Both the position numbers and the translations under genes were made by a program. A stretch of 31,020 bases of DNA from Anaerolineales bacterium (GTDB lineage: Bacteria; Chloroflexota; Anaerolineae; Anaerolineales; Villigracilaceae). Under the pieces are notes generated by a model. The model was not told the DNA's origin, did no database searches, and saw nothing but the letters and a program-made list of their open reading frames with translations. The DNA is taken from assembly GCA_016928525.1 (NCBI GenBank), contig JAFGKO010000078.1, forward strand, positions 1 through 31,020. The letters are read 5' to 3'. Shown here piece by piece: positions 14,995 through 22,122 of the stretch (positions are counted from its first letter, which is position 1; each line of letters starts with the position of its first letter).

Positions 14995-15035
14995 TTATCT
15001 ATAATATTGACAGTGCAAAAAGGGACTGATATACT
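14995..15035 (+). promoter_or_regulatory. sufR promoter with shared suf element
   Basis: TTGACA (15007-15012), a 17-base spacer and TATACT (15030-15035) form a near-consensus promoter. The 18 bases ending with the -35 box (14995-15012) match the equivalent block of the suf promoter at 15 positions. A TTG at 15007 could be taken for a start codon but lies inside this promoter. Confidence 0.75.
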
Positions 15036-15096
15036 CGTAATTAGATATTTCCTTCAACCCTTTCATCGCTCGGAAAGATGGAAAATTATAAAAGCC

Positions 15097-15723
15097 ATGA
15101 AAAGTACGCGAGATCGCATTTTACAGACGTTGCTCAAAAAACCCGGCTCAACCATTAATGATTTAGCTGAGGCCGTGGGCATCAACCCTATATCTGTGCG
15201 CCATCACCTGACCAACTTGCAAGTCGAGGGCCTGGTCAATGCAGAAGAGGAACGACACGGTGTTGGACGTCCGCGCCTGATCTACTCGCTCACCGAACAT
15301 GGGATGGAGAAATTTCCAACGCGCTACCTGCGCCTGACTTCACGCCTGCTTGACCAGTTGAAAACAACCCTGCCCCAACCGATGGTCAGCAAACTATTTG
15401 CAGAAATGGCTACCAGCCTGGCTGATGACTATGCTGAACAGATGCAAGGCCTGAGCATGGAAGAACGCCTAGAAATCATCAGTGATTTGCTCGCAGAGGA
15501 AGGCTTTACGGTTGAATGGGAAAAATCTGAAGATCAATATCGCATTCACGAAATAACTTGTCCTTATCTGCAAATCGGACAGAGTCACCCTGAAGTATGT
15601 ACTGTAGACCAAACACTTATTTCGAAGATGTTAGCCGTCCCTATTGAAAAAGTACAATGCATTCTAGATGGCAGCACCCATTGTACGTACGTTGTACAAT
15701 CCGCCGCGACGGTCAAAAACTAA
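15097..15723 (+). CDS. sufR: SufR-like Fe-S sensing transcriptional regulator
   Basis: A 208-residue DNA-binding protein. Residues ~4-65 form a winged helix of the ArsR/DeoR type (ILQTLLKKPGSTINDLAEA, then ISVRHHLTNLQVEGLV and GRPRLIYSLTEHG). The C-terminal part has four cysteines in the SufR pattern: ITCPYLQIGQSHPEVC (13 apart), VQC and THC, with the family-typical CPYLQIGQ and HCTY stretches. In cyanobacteria and mycobacteria such proteins bind an Fe-S cluster and repress suf genes when clusters are plentiful. ATG 15097 is chosen because the alternative TTG lies in the promoter; the ribosome binding site is weak. It is followed after 11 bases by sufT and lies ~1.2 kb from the suf operon. 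Confidence 0.85.
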   Translation: MKSTRDRILQTLLKKPGSTINDLAEAVGINPISVRHHLTNLQVEGLVNAEEERHGVGRPRLIYSLTEHGMEKFPTRYLRLTSRLLDQLKTTLPQPMVSKLFAEMATSLADDYAEQMQGLSMEERLEIISDLLAEEGFTVEWEKSEDQYRIHEITCPYLQIGQSHPEVCTVDQTLISKMLAVPIEKVQCILDGSTHCTYVVQSAATVKN

Positions 15724-15734
15724 TCGAGGTAGTA

Positions 15735-16082
15735 ATGAGCGAAAATGAAACCAACCAAATTACCTGGGCAATCCACAAAACACATCCTGATCTTGTGGAA
15801 ACCGTCCGAGAAAGACTGTCAGAGGTGGTAGATCCTGAAATTGGAATGAACATCATTCAGCTTGGCCTTGTGCGTGAGGTCGAACTAGAAAATGAGATCG
15901 CGCGTCTTAAAATGATCCTTACTACCCCTTTCTGTCCGTATGGTCCGGCAATGATAGAAATGACTCGCCAGAAAGCCGTTGAGGCATTCAACAAGCCTGT
16001 AACGGTCGAAATGGGTATGGACCCATGGGACTTCTCCATGATGGAGGACCCTTCTTCACTAGACTGGGGTATGTACGCTTAA
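15735..16082 (+). CDS. sufT: SufT / MIP18 (DUF59) family Fe-S maturation protein
   Basis: A 115-residue protein with the DUF59 core: RERLSEVVDPEIGMNIIQLGLVREV (about residues 24-48, including the DPEIGMNI motif) and TTPFCPYGPAMIEMTRQKA with the reactive-type cysteine of this family. DUF59 proteins (SufT, PaaD, eukaryotic MIP18) help deliver Fe-S clusters to apoproteins. The ATG at 15735 has GAGG five bases upstream and lies 11 bases after sufR, so both are co-transcribed. A strong terminator follows. The C-terminal tail after residue ~95 (DFSMMEDPSSLDW) is short and lineage-specific. Confidence 0.85.
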   Translation: MSENETNQITWAIHKTHPDLVETVRERLSEVVDPEIGMNIIQLGLVREVELENEIARLKMILTTPFCPYGPAMIEMTRQKAVEAFNKPVTVEMGMDPWDFSMMEDPSSLDWGMYA

Positions 16083-16107
16083 CAAATCCAAATTTGAACC
16101 TTATGCA

Positions 16108-16145
16108 AAAAAGACGCCGGTTGGATTACGGCGTCTTTTTCTTTT
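16108..16145. terminator. Bidirectional terminator
   Basis: AAAAAGACGCCG (16108-16119) and CGGCGTCTTTTT (16129-16140) form a perfect 12-bp stem with a 9-base loop and T tracts on both sides. It ends the sufR-sufT transcript and the convergent XRE-cupin gene, whose stop codon lies in the loop. Confidence 0.9.
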
Positions 16146-16755
16146 TATTTGCCTTTTTCCAGTGCATTACGTGAGGCTGTTCATCTTCAGAAAAGCCAGA
16201 AAGGACAATCAAAGCATTGGTCACATTTCTACCTCGATTGCGCCAGCGGTGATTTAACTGTGCTGCAAATAACAGACTATCGCCAGGGTCGAGAGTGAAG
16301 ACCTGTTTTTCCACAAAATACTCTAATTGACCTCGCAAGCAGAAAACGAATTCATGTCCGCTGTGGATCACTGTATGCGGGCCACTACTGGCCCCGCTTT
16401 CGAGCGTAAGCACAAACGGTTCAACCCGACCTGTAAATTGCTCACCACCAAGACCCTCCCAAACGCCCCTGGAAAATGGAACGCGTGGGCGCTCCTGTCC
16501 GCGAATATATATCACCTGTTGCCTGGTAGTTTGCTCGCCAAAAAAGGTGGTGATAGGCACCCCCATCGCATCTGCCAGTTTGTACAACGTGCTGACTGAA
16601 GGTGATGTTTTACCACGTTCGATCATGCTCAAAGCGTTGGCCGACAAACCGCTAGCGGTTGCCAAAGAACGCATTGACATATTCCGCTCCTCGCGCAATT
16701 GACGTAAGCGGGTTCCAACGTCTACCGAATAAGCTTCTCGATCATAAATATCCAT
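16126..16755 (-). CDS. XRE-family regulator with C-terminal cupin domain
   Basis: A 209-residue transcription factor. Residues ~12-70 are a Cro/C1-type helix-turn-helix (RLRQLREERNMSMRSLATASGLSAN...SMIERGKTSPSVSTLYKLADAM). Residues ~105-195 are a cupin barrel (SGPHTVIHSGHEFVFCLRG, then DPGDSLLFAAQLNHRWRN) of the kind that senses small metabolites. The ATG at 16755 has GAGG with five bases spacing; a longer frame would cross the -10 box. The last residues, KKANKKKKTP, are encoded by the terminator stem and T tract, and the stop lies in its loop. A promoter with a perfect 8-bp dyad lies upstream. Its target and ligand are unknown; it could control the divergent sulfur-respiration genes. Confidence 0.87.
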   Translation of the reverse strand: MDIYDREAYSVDVGTRLRQLREERNMSMRSLATASGLSANALSMIERGKTSPSVSTLYKLADAMGVPITTFFGEQTTRQQVIYIRGQERPRVPFSRGVWEGLGGEQFTGRVEPFVLTLESGASSGPHTVIHSGHEFVFCLRGQLEYFVEKQVFTLDPGDSLLFAAQLNHRWRNRGRNVTNALIVLSGFSEDEQPHVMHWKKANKKKKTP

Positions 16756-16779
16756 AATCACCTCTACTTTATCCAAAAC

Positions 16780-16827
16780 ATTATACCGCACACGAGAAAT
16801 GCTTTGTTGGGACAAATTACCCAACAA
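16780..16827 (-). promoter_or_regulatory. Promoter and operator-like dyad of the XRE-cupin gene
   Basis: A TATAAT box lies at 16780-16785 on the minus strand. Upstream, TTGTTGGG (16804-16811) and CCCAACAA (16820-16827) form a perfect 8-bp inverted repeat with an 8-base centre over the -35 region, a good candidate for the regulator's own binding site. Confidence 0.6.
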
Positions 16828-16930
16828 TATGTAACTTGATAGTTCGCTGTCGTGATTTTAATATGGCATATATGTGACATTATTCACTATCTGTTCGTTA
16901 AACTGAGTAGTAGGATTGCAAATAAATTCT

Positions 16931-16954
16931 TATATATGAGTATGCGAATATATA
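16931..16954. promoter_or_regulatory. AT-rich dyad before the ArsR-type gene
   Basis: TATATAT (16931-16937) and ATATATA (16948-16954) flank ten bases, ending six bases before the ArsR-type start codon. Position and shape fit an autoregulatory ArsR operator, but AT-rich dyads arise easily by chance. No ribosome binding site is visible, so the mRNA may be leaderless. Confidence 0.35.
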
Positions 16955-16960
16955 CAAATT

Positions 16961-17296
16961 ATGGTATCACAAACCCTTGCCCAAGAAGTTTCCCAATTAG
17001 AAGCTGATCTGTGTTTTGCGCTTGCTGATCCAACTCGCATTCTGATCTTGTATGCGCTGGATGAGCAATCGCGAAACGTTACTGAGATCACAATCGAATT
17101 GAATATCACCCAACCCACTGCTTCCCGTCATTTGAAGATCTTGCGGGAGCGCGGGTTAGTAAATACAGAACGCAGTGGCACAACCATCACGTATCACCTG
17201 TCCGATAGGCGCTTGATCGAAGCCCTGGATTTACTAAGAAGCGTCTTGCGAGACAGGCTCACCCGCCGCGCAAGTTTGATGGAAGAAATCGAATAA
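16961..17296 (+). CDS. ArsR-family transcriptional regulator
   Basis: A 111-residue winged-helix regulator. The ArsR/SmtB fold is visible: DLCFALADPTRILILYAL (about residues 18-35), a recognition helix in NITQPTASRHLKILRERGLV (~50-69) and the wing RSGTTITYHLSD. The usual metal-binding ELCVCDL motif of the alpha-3 helix is replaced by NVTEITIELN, and only one cysteine (residue 20) is present, so it is unlikely to be a classical metal sensor. It lies 24 bases before the octaheme cytochrome gene on the same strand and is probably the operon regulator. The signal may be a sulfur compound or redox state, which is inference. Confidence 0.87.
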   Translation: MVSQTLAQEVSQLEADLCFALADPTRILILYALDEQSRNVTEITIELNITQPTASRHLKILRERGLVNTERSGTTITYHLSDRRLIEALDLLRSVLRDRLTRRASLMEEIE

Positions 17297-17320
17297 CCTA
17301 CCCATGGAGATGCACAACCA

Positions 17321-18772
17321 ATGGACAACAAAAAACCTTTTTGGATCCTGGGACTGGTTGGTATCGTGCTTGTTATCGCGGTACCGGTCGGTTATTTTTG
17401 GCCACGGGAGAATAAGTCCGCCGATGACCCCTGGGCTCATGTACCGGTCAAGGCTTCCCATGTAGACCACAAGGATATAGTCAGTTCGCCGACGGAGGCG
17501 GGCTTTACAACCGGCCAGGAGGTTACCCGCGCCTGCCTGGAATGCCATCCCGCAGCCGGAGAGCAAATGATCCATACGACGCACTTCACCTGGGAGAGCC
17601 TGCCGTTCGACGTTCCCTGGCGCGACGAACCGGTCACAATCGGGAAAGCCAACCAGATCAATAACTTCTGCATCGGTTCGCAGGGCAATGAGAAGCGCTG
17701 CATGACTTGTCATACGGGCTATGGCTGGTCAGATGACGCTTTCAATTTCGGCAATACAGAAAACGTGGATTGCCTCGCCTGCCATGCGGATACGACCACC
17801 TATGCCAAGGGCGAATACGGAAATCCCGCTGAGGGTATCGACCTATTGGCGGCTGCCCAATCTGCGCGCGCGCCCACACGCGATAATTGTGGGAAGTGCC
17901 ATTTCGACGGCGGCGGCGGTAACGGTGTCAAACATGGCGACCTGGACGAGAGCCTGTATTTCCCGGCAGAGAACCTCGATGTCCATATGGGGCGTTTCGA
18001 TTTCCAGTGCATCGACTGTCACCGTACCGAGAACCATGAGATCAAAGGCCGAATGGTAGCGGATAACTACATCATTGACCCGGCTGAGCAGGTAGCCTGC
18101 ACCGATTGCCACAGCCTGACGCCGCACGAGGATGAGCGCCTCAACCTGCACACGGAAGCGGTCGCCTGCCAAACTTGCCACATCCCCAACATCGCTTTGA
18201 AAGACCCCACCAAAGTAAGCTGGGATTGGTCCACGGCCGGAGAGGATCGTGGCGACAATCATTTTACCTATCTGAAGATCAAAGGCACGTTCACCTACGA
18301 GAGAAACTACCAGCCTGAATATCTATGGTTCAACGGCAACTTATCCTATCGCTACCTGCTGGGCGATGAGATCGATCCCGCGAAACCGACTTACATCAAC
18401 CTCCCGGCCGGGGATATCAACGACCCAAACGCCAAGATCTTTCCCTTCAAGCTGCACGTTGCCAAACAGCCCTATGACACGGTATACAACTACCTGCTAC
18501 ATCCACGCACAGCCGGAGGTGGGCGCGGCGGCGGTGGATACTGGGAAACCTTCGACTGGGCCTCCGCGTTGACCCTTGGCGCGCAAGACTCAGGGCTACC
18601 CTTCTCTGGCCAATACGACTTTGCAGAGACCTGGATGTATTGGCCAAGCACCCACATGGTCCAACCAAAGGAAAATGCTCTACAATGTGACATCTGTCAC
18701 AGCGACAACGGTCGCCTGGACTGGAAGGCCCTCGGATACCCGGGCGATCCCATCAAATGGGGTGGAAGATAA
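17321..18772 (+). CDS. Octaheme c-type cytochrome, tetrathionate reductase family
   Basis: A 483-residue exported protein with an N-terminal hydrophobic anchor (residues ~7-24). Eight CxxCH haem sites can be counted: CLECH, CMTCH, CLACH, CGKCH, CIDCH, CTDCH, CQTCH and CDICH. The number, order and the C-terminal ~170 residues without haems before the last motif match the octaheme tetrathionate reductase (OTR) family of Shewanella, whose members reduce tetrathionate and also nitrite and hydroxylamine in vitro. The start ATG follows GGAG by about ten bases. The next gene encodes a plausible quinol-linked electron donor and the two after that sulfur transporters, so a sulfur oxyanion is the most likely substrate. 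The true substrate is unproven. Confidence 0.9.
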   Translation: MDNKKPFWILGLVGIVLVIAVPVGYFWPRENKSADDPWAHVPVKASHVDHKDIVSSPTEAGFTTGQEVTRACLECHPAAGEQMIHTTHFTWESLPFDVPWRDEPVTIGKANQINNFCIGSQGNEKRCMTCHTGYGWSDDAFNFGNTENVDCLACHADTTTYAKGEYGNPAEGIDLLAAAQSARAPTRDNCGKCHFDGGGGNGVKHGDLDESLYFPAENLDVHMGRFDFQCIDCHRTENHEIKGRMVADNYIIDPAEQVACTDCHSLTPHEDERLNLHTEAVACQTCHIPNIALKDPTKVSWDWSTAGEDRGDNHFTYLKIKGTFTYERNYQPEYLWFNGNLSYRYLLGDEIDPAKPTYINLPAGDINDPNAKIFPFKLHVAKQPYDTVYNYLLHPRTAGGGRGGGGYWETFDWASALTLGAQDSGLPFSGQYDFAETWMYWPSTHMVQPKENALQCDICHSDNGRLDWKALGYPGDPIKWGGR

Positions 18773-18779
18773 GAATATA

Positions 18780-18811
18780 GAATACGCTACCCGTGAGCGC
18801 GTAGCGTATTC
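18780..18811 (+). other. Perfect hairpin between the two cytochrome genes
   Basis: GAATACGCTAC (18780-18790) and GTAGCGTATTC (18801-18811) form a perfect 11-bp stem with a 10-base loop, just before the ribosome binding site of the next gene. No T tract follows. It may protect the upstream message or set the ratio of the two cytochromes. Confidence 0.65.
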
Positions 18812-18826
18812 CGTAAGGAAACCAAT

Positions 18827-21541
18827 ATGATAAAACGAAAAGCTCTTATCGCGATTGGCATCTTGATCCTTGTCCTTGCTTTTGGTTTCAACTTGGCTTT
18901 TGCACAGGAAGACCATACACCCGTTGTAGCGACGGCCTCTCCTATCCATCCGGGCTATGCCATGCTCGACGCGGACGGGGCGAATGTGCTGGAAAGCGGA
19001 CGCGCCGCCTCCACCATGCAAACCTGCGGACAGTGCCACGATACCGAGTTCATCGCCTCGCATTCATATCATGCCGACCTCGGATTAGGCGACTACGAAA
19101 CTAGCGCAGAAACCTGGAATGCGTCGGATGGAGTGTTCGGAGAGTTCGACCCGCTCACCTATCGTTATCTTTCTGCTAAGGGCGATGAACGCCTTGACCT
19201 GACCACGCCCGACTGGTTGAAGAGCTACGGGTGGCGTGTACCCGGGGGGGGGCCAGCAGTCTACAGTCGCAGTGGCCAGCCCCTCGTGAGTCTGAGTCCG
19301 GATGCAAAAAACCCCGAAGCCAGCGTTTATGACCGGGAAACCGGTTCTTTCCAGGCGTGGGACTGGTCCCAATCCGGCGTCATCGAAATGAACTGCTTCC
19401 TGTGCCATATGACCACGCCAAACGATGAGATGCGCATCGATGCCATCGAGCGGGGCGACTTCGGCTGGGCCAACACCGCAACGCTGGCCGGAACCGGCAT
19501 CGTCGAACGCTCGAGCAGCGGGAATGGATTGGTCTGGAACCCGGCAGCCTTCGACGAGAAGGGCGAATTGAAAGAGGAGTTCGTCCAGTTGCGCGACCCG
19601 ACCAACGAGAATTGCGCGGCCTGCCACGGGGAGATCCACGAAGACCCCATCACGCCGCTCACGCTGGACGCCTGCAATCCGACCCAGACTCAAACCGCCA
19701 CGACAGGTCAGGTGATTGCCTCACAGAAAGTTTCCGAATCCGGGTTGAACCTGAGTGACAAGGCCAGCCTGAACCGCGCCTGGGACATTCACGCCGAGCG
19801 CGCGTTGAAGTGCACGGACTGCCACTACTCGCTCAACAACCCCGCACATGCTCTCGATGAAAAAGCCGCCAACCCGGTCCACCTGACCTATGACCCACGC
19901 AAACTGGAGATCGGGGAATACCTGGAAAAGCCCGACCACAATTTTGCGCGTGGGGTGAGCGCACAGTTCAGGATCGCCCCGGAACTCAAGAGCACCATGC
20001 GGCGCTGCGAGTCCTGTCACGATACGAACAAAGCGCACGCCAACTGGCTGCCCTACAACGACCGCCACATGCAGGTGGTAGCCTGCGAGACCTGCCACAT
20101 TCCGGAGATGCACGCGCCTGCCTATTCCACTGTCGACTGGACGGTTGTCCGACCTGATGGCGATGCGCGTACCGAATGCCGCGGCATTGAGGGCGCAAAT
20201 CCTATCACCGACCTGGTGACCGGCTACCAGCCTGTGCTGATGCAACGCACCGACATCCAGGATGGCAAAAAACTGCTTGCGCCATATAACATGGTCACTG
20301 CCTTCTTTTGGATCTATGAAGACGCGCATGGCAACTTGCGTCCGGTTCGTAAAATGGACCTGGAGGCTGCCTACCTTTCGGTGGGCGGATACGCCCCGGA
20401 CGTGCTTTCCGCCTTCGATGAGAGCGGCGATGGAGTACTCGCCGATACCGAACTTGTGCTGAATACCGAGGCCAAACAAAGCTTGATCACAGGCAAGCTG
20501 GAAAGCTTAGGCCTGAAGAACGTCCGTATCTATGGGCAGGTGCAGCCTTATTCGATCAACCACAATGTGGTGGACAGCTCTTTTGCCACACGCGACTGTA
20601 CCACCTGCCACCACAGCGACTCACGCGTCACCGCTCCGATCCTGCTGGCAGAATCTGCACCTACCGGTGTGACACCCGAATTTGCAACAGGTGCCAATGT
20701 AGCTGCAACAGGAAGCCTGTTTAACGAAAATGGCTCCTTGTACTACAACCCTGTCAACGAAAAGGATAGAACCTATATCTTCGGTCACAACCGCGTTCCA
20801 TGGATCGACTGGCTGGGCGCATTTCTCTTCCTGGGTACTCTGGCCGGCGTGGCCGGGCATGGGACTGTGCGCTACTACGTGGCGCGCAAACGGGGCCGGC
20901 AGACAATCGAAACCAACCCCGTTTATATGTATGAAGTTTACGAACGATTCTGGCATTGGCTGCAAACCGTCGCCATTGTCGTGCTCTTGCTAACGGGACT
21001 TATCATCCACCGTCCCGATATGTTCGGCGCATTCTCCTTCCGCCACGTTGTCACCATTCACAATGTTTTGGCTGCCTTGCTTGGAATCAATGCCCTGATC
21101 TCGATCCTCTGGCACCTCATTAGCGGTGAGATCCAGCAATACATCCCGCATCCCTATGGCTTCATCGACCAGATGATCGCTCAGGCCAAATACTATATTC
21201 AGGGCATCTTCAACCAGGAACCCCATCCTTTCCATAAGACCAAGCAACGTAAATTCAACCCGCTGCAAATGATCACCTACATTGGCCTGCTGGGCGTCCT
21301 GCTACCCTTGCAAGGGCTAAGCGGCATCATGATGTGGTTAGTGCAAAAGGTACCCGCCATCCAGGATTGGTTCGGCGGCCTGCCCTTCCTGGCCCCGCTG
21401 CACACGCTGAATGCCTGGCTCTTCGCAGCCTTCATTATTGCCCATGTATACCTTACGACCACCGCAGGCATCAAACCGCTAGATGCCATCGAGGCCATGG
21501 CCACGGGTTGGGAAGATATGGAAGTAGAAGAAACTCACTGA
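18827..21541 (+). CDS. Heptaheme cytochrome c fused to b561-type membrane cytochrome
   Basis: A 904-residue fusion. A signal/anchor segment (residues ~6-26) leads to a ~600-residue outer domain with seven CxxCH sites: CGQCH, CFLCH, CAACH, CTDCH, CESCH, CETCH and CTTCH. An EF-hand-like loop, DESGDGVLADTE, occupies residues 531-542. Residues ~655-890 hold five hydrophobic segments; the last four carry paired histidines (FWHW, IHNV, LWHLISG, LHTLN, AHVYL) as in the cytochrome b561/thiosulfate reductase b family. The design suits transfer of electrons from membrane quinol through b haems to the c haems and on to the upstream octaheme protein. A run of nine G residues lies at 19244-19252. AAGGAAA precedes the start. 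Confidence 0.88.
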   Translation: MIKRKALIAIGILILVLAFGFNLAFAQEDHTPVVATASPIHPGYAMLDADGANVLESGRAASTMQTCGQCHDTEFIASHSYHADLGLGDYETSAETWNASDGVFGEFDPLTYRYLSAKGDERLDLTTPDWLKSYGWRVPGGGPAVYSRSGQPLVSLSPDAKNPEASVYDRETGSFQAWDWSQSGVIEMNCFLCHMTTPNDEMRIDAIERGDFGWANTATLAGTGIVERSSSGNGLVWNPAAFDEKGELKEEFVQLRDPTNENCAACHGEIHEDPITPLTLDACNPTQTQTATTGQVIASQKVSESGLNLSDKASLNRAWDIHAERALKCTDCHYSLNNPAHALDEKAANPVHLTYDPRKLEIGEYLEKPDHNFARGVSAQFRIAPELKSTMRRCESCHDTNKAHANWLPYNDRHMQVVACETCHIPEMHAPAYSTVDWTVVRPDGDARTECRGIEGANPITDLVTGYQPVLMQRTDIQDGKKLLAPYNMVTAFFWIYEDAHGNLRPVRKMDLEAAYLSVGGYAPDVLSAFDESGDGVLADTELVLNTEAKQSLITGKLESLGLKNVRIYGQVQPYSINHNVVDSSFATRDCTTCHHSDSRVTAPILLAESAPTGVTPEFATGANVAATGSLFNENGSLYYNPVNEKDRTYIFGHNRVPWIDWLGAFLFLGTLAGVAGHGTVRYYVARKRGRQTIETNPVYMYEVYERFWHWLQTVAIVVLLLTGLIIHRPDMFGAFSFRHVVTIHNVLAALLGINALISILWHLISGEIQQYIPHPYGFIDQMIAQAKYYIQGIFNQEPHPFHKTKQRKFNPLQMITYIGLLGVLLPLQGLSGIMMWLVQKVPAIQDWFGGLPFLAPLHTLNAWLFAAFIIAHVYLTTTAGIKPLDAIEAMATGWEDMEVEETH

Positions 21542-21561
21542 GTTCTAACCGGAGAAAACCT

Positions 21562-22113
21562 ATGACAACTGCTATCCAAAACAAAAAAGGCTCCTTCAGC
21601 CGCTCGCCCAAACCATATGTCCATCCCTACTTCGGTGGGATGGTGCTGGGCATCGTGTTGTTCCTGGCGCTCTTCCTGACTGGCAACGGACTTGGATCCT
21701 CTGGCGCCACCAGCCGCCTGGTGACCCTGGCACAGGACCAGGTCGCTCCCGAGCACGTGGACCGCACTCCTTACCTGCTCAAGCTTGCCGGCGGGGACAA
21801 AAACCCGCTGGACGATTGGATCGTCCCGGTCTTCTTCGGCGCTTTACTCGGTGGCTTCACTTCCGGGATGATCTTCAGGCGCGTCAAATTCGAGACTACA
21901 AAGGGACCCCACATCTCGGACCGTACGCGCTGGATGGTCGCCTTTCTCGGCGGCGTACTTTTCCTGTACGGCGCACGCATGGCGCGCGGTTGCACTTCCG
22001 GCCAGGCGCTGACCGGAGGAACGACGTTGGCAGCCGGCTCGTGGGCAATCATGTTTGCCATCTTCGGCGGTGCATATGCGCTGGCGTATTTCGTCCGCAA
22101 GTTGTGGCTATAG
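21562..22113 (+). CDS. YeeE/YedE sulfur-transport family protein, first half
   Basis: A 183-residue membrane protein with about four hydrophobic segments. The family signature ARGCTSGQALTGGT with its conserved cysteine is near residue 152. YeeE/YedE (TsuA-like) proteins carry thiosulfate or related sulfur compounds across the membrane, passing the substrate along conserved cysteines. The protein is about half the usual length of YeeE, and the next gene encodes the other half. The ATG at 21562 has GGAG seven bases upstream and lies 20 bases after the heptaheme gene. The N-terminal ~20 residues are polar and not conserved-looking. Confidence 0.87.
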   Translation: MTTAIQNKKGSFSRSPKPYVHPYFGGMVLGIVLFLALFLTGNGLGSSGATSRLVTLAQDQVAPEHVDRTPYLLKLAGGDKNPLDDWIVPVFFGALLGGFTSGMIFRRVKFETTKGPHISDRTRWMVAFLGGVLFLYGARMARGCTSGQALTGGTTLAAGSWAIMFAIFGGAYALAYFVRKLWL

Positions 22114-22122
22114 GAGGCTGAG

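Noticed and set aside
15007..15096. N-terminal extension of sufR from a TTG start
   Set aside because: The TTG is part of a consensus -35 box, and the added 30 residues do not resemble the family.
19721..20479. 252-codon minus-strand ORF
   Set aside because: It is antisense to the haem-rich part of the heptaheme gene, and Cys-x-x-Cys-His codons leave few stops in that frame.
21334..21561. N-terminal extension of the first YeeE half
   Set aside because: It overlaps the end of the heptaheme gene in another frame; ATG 21562 has a good ribosome binding site.
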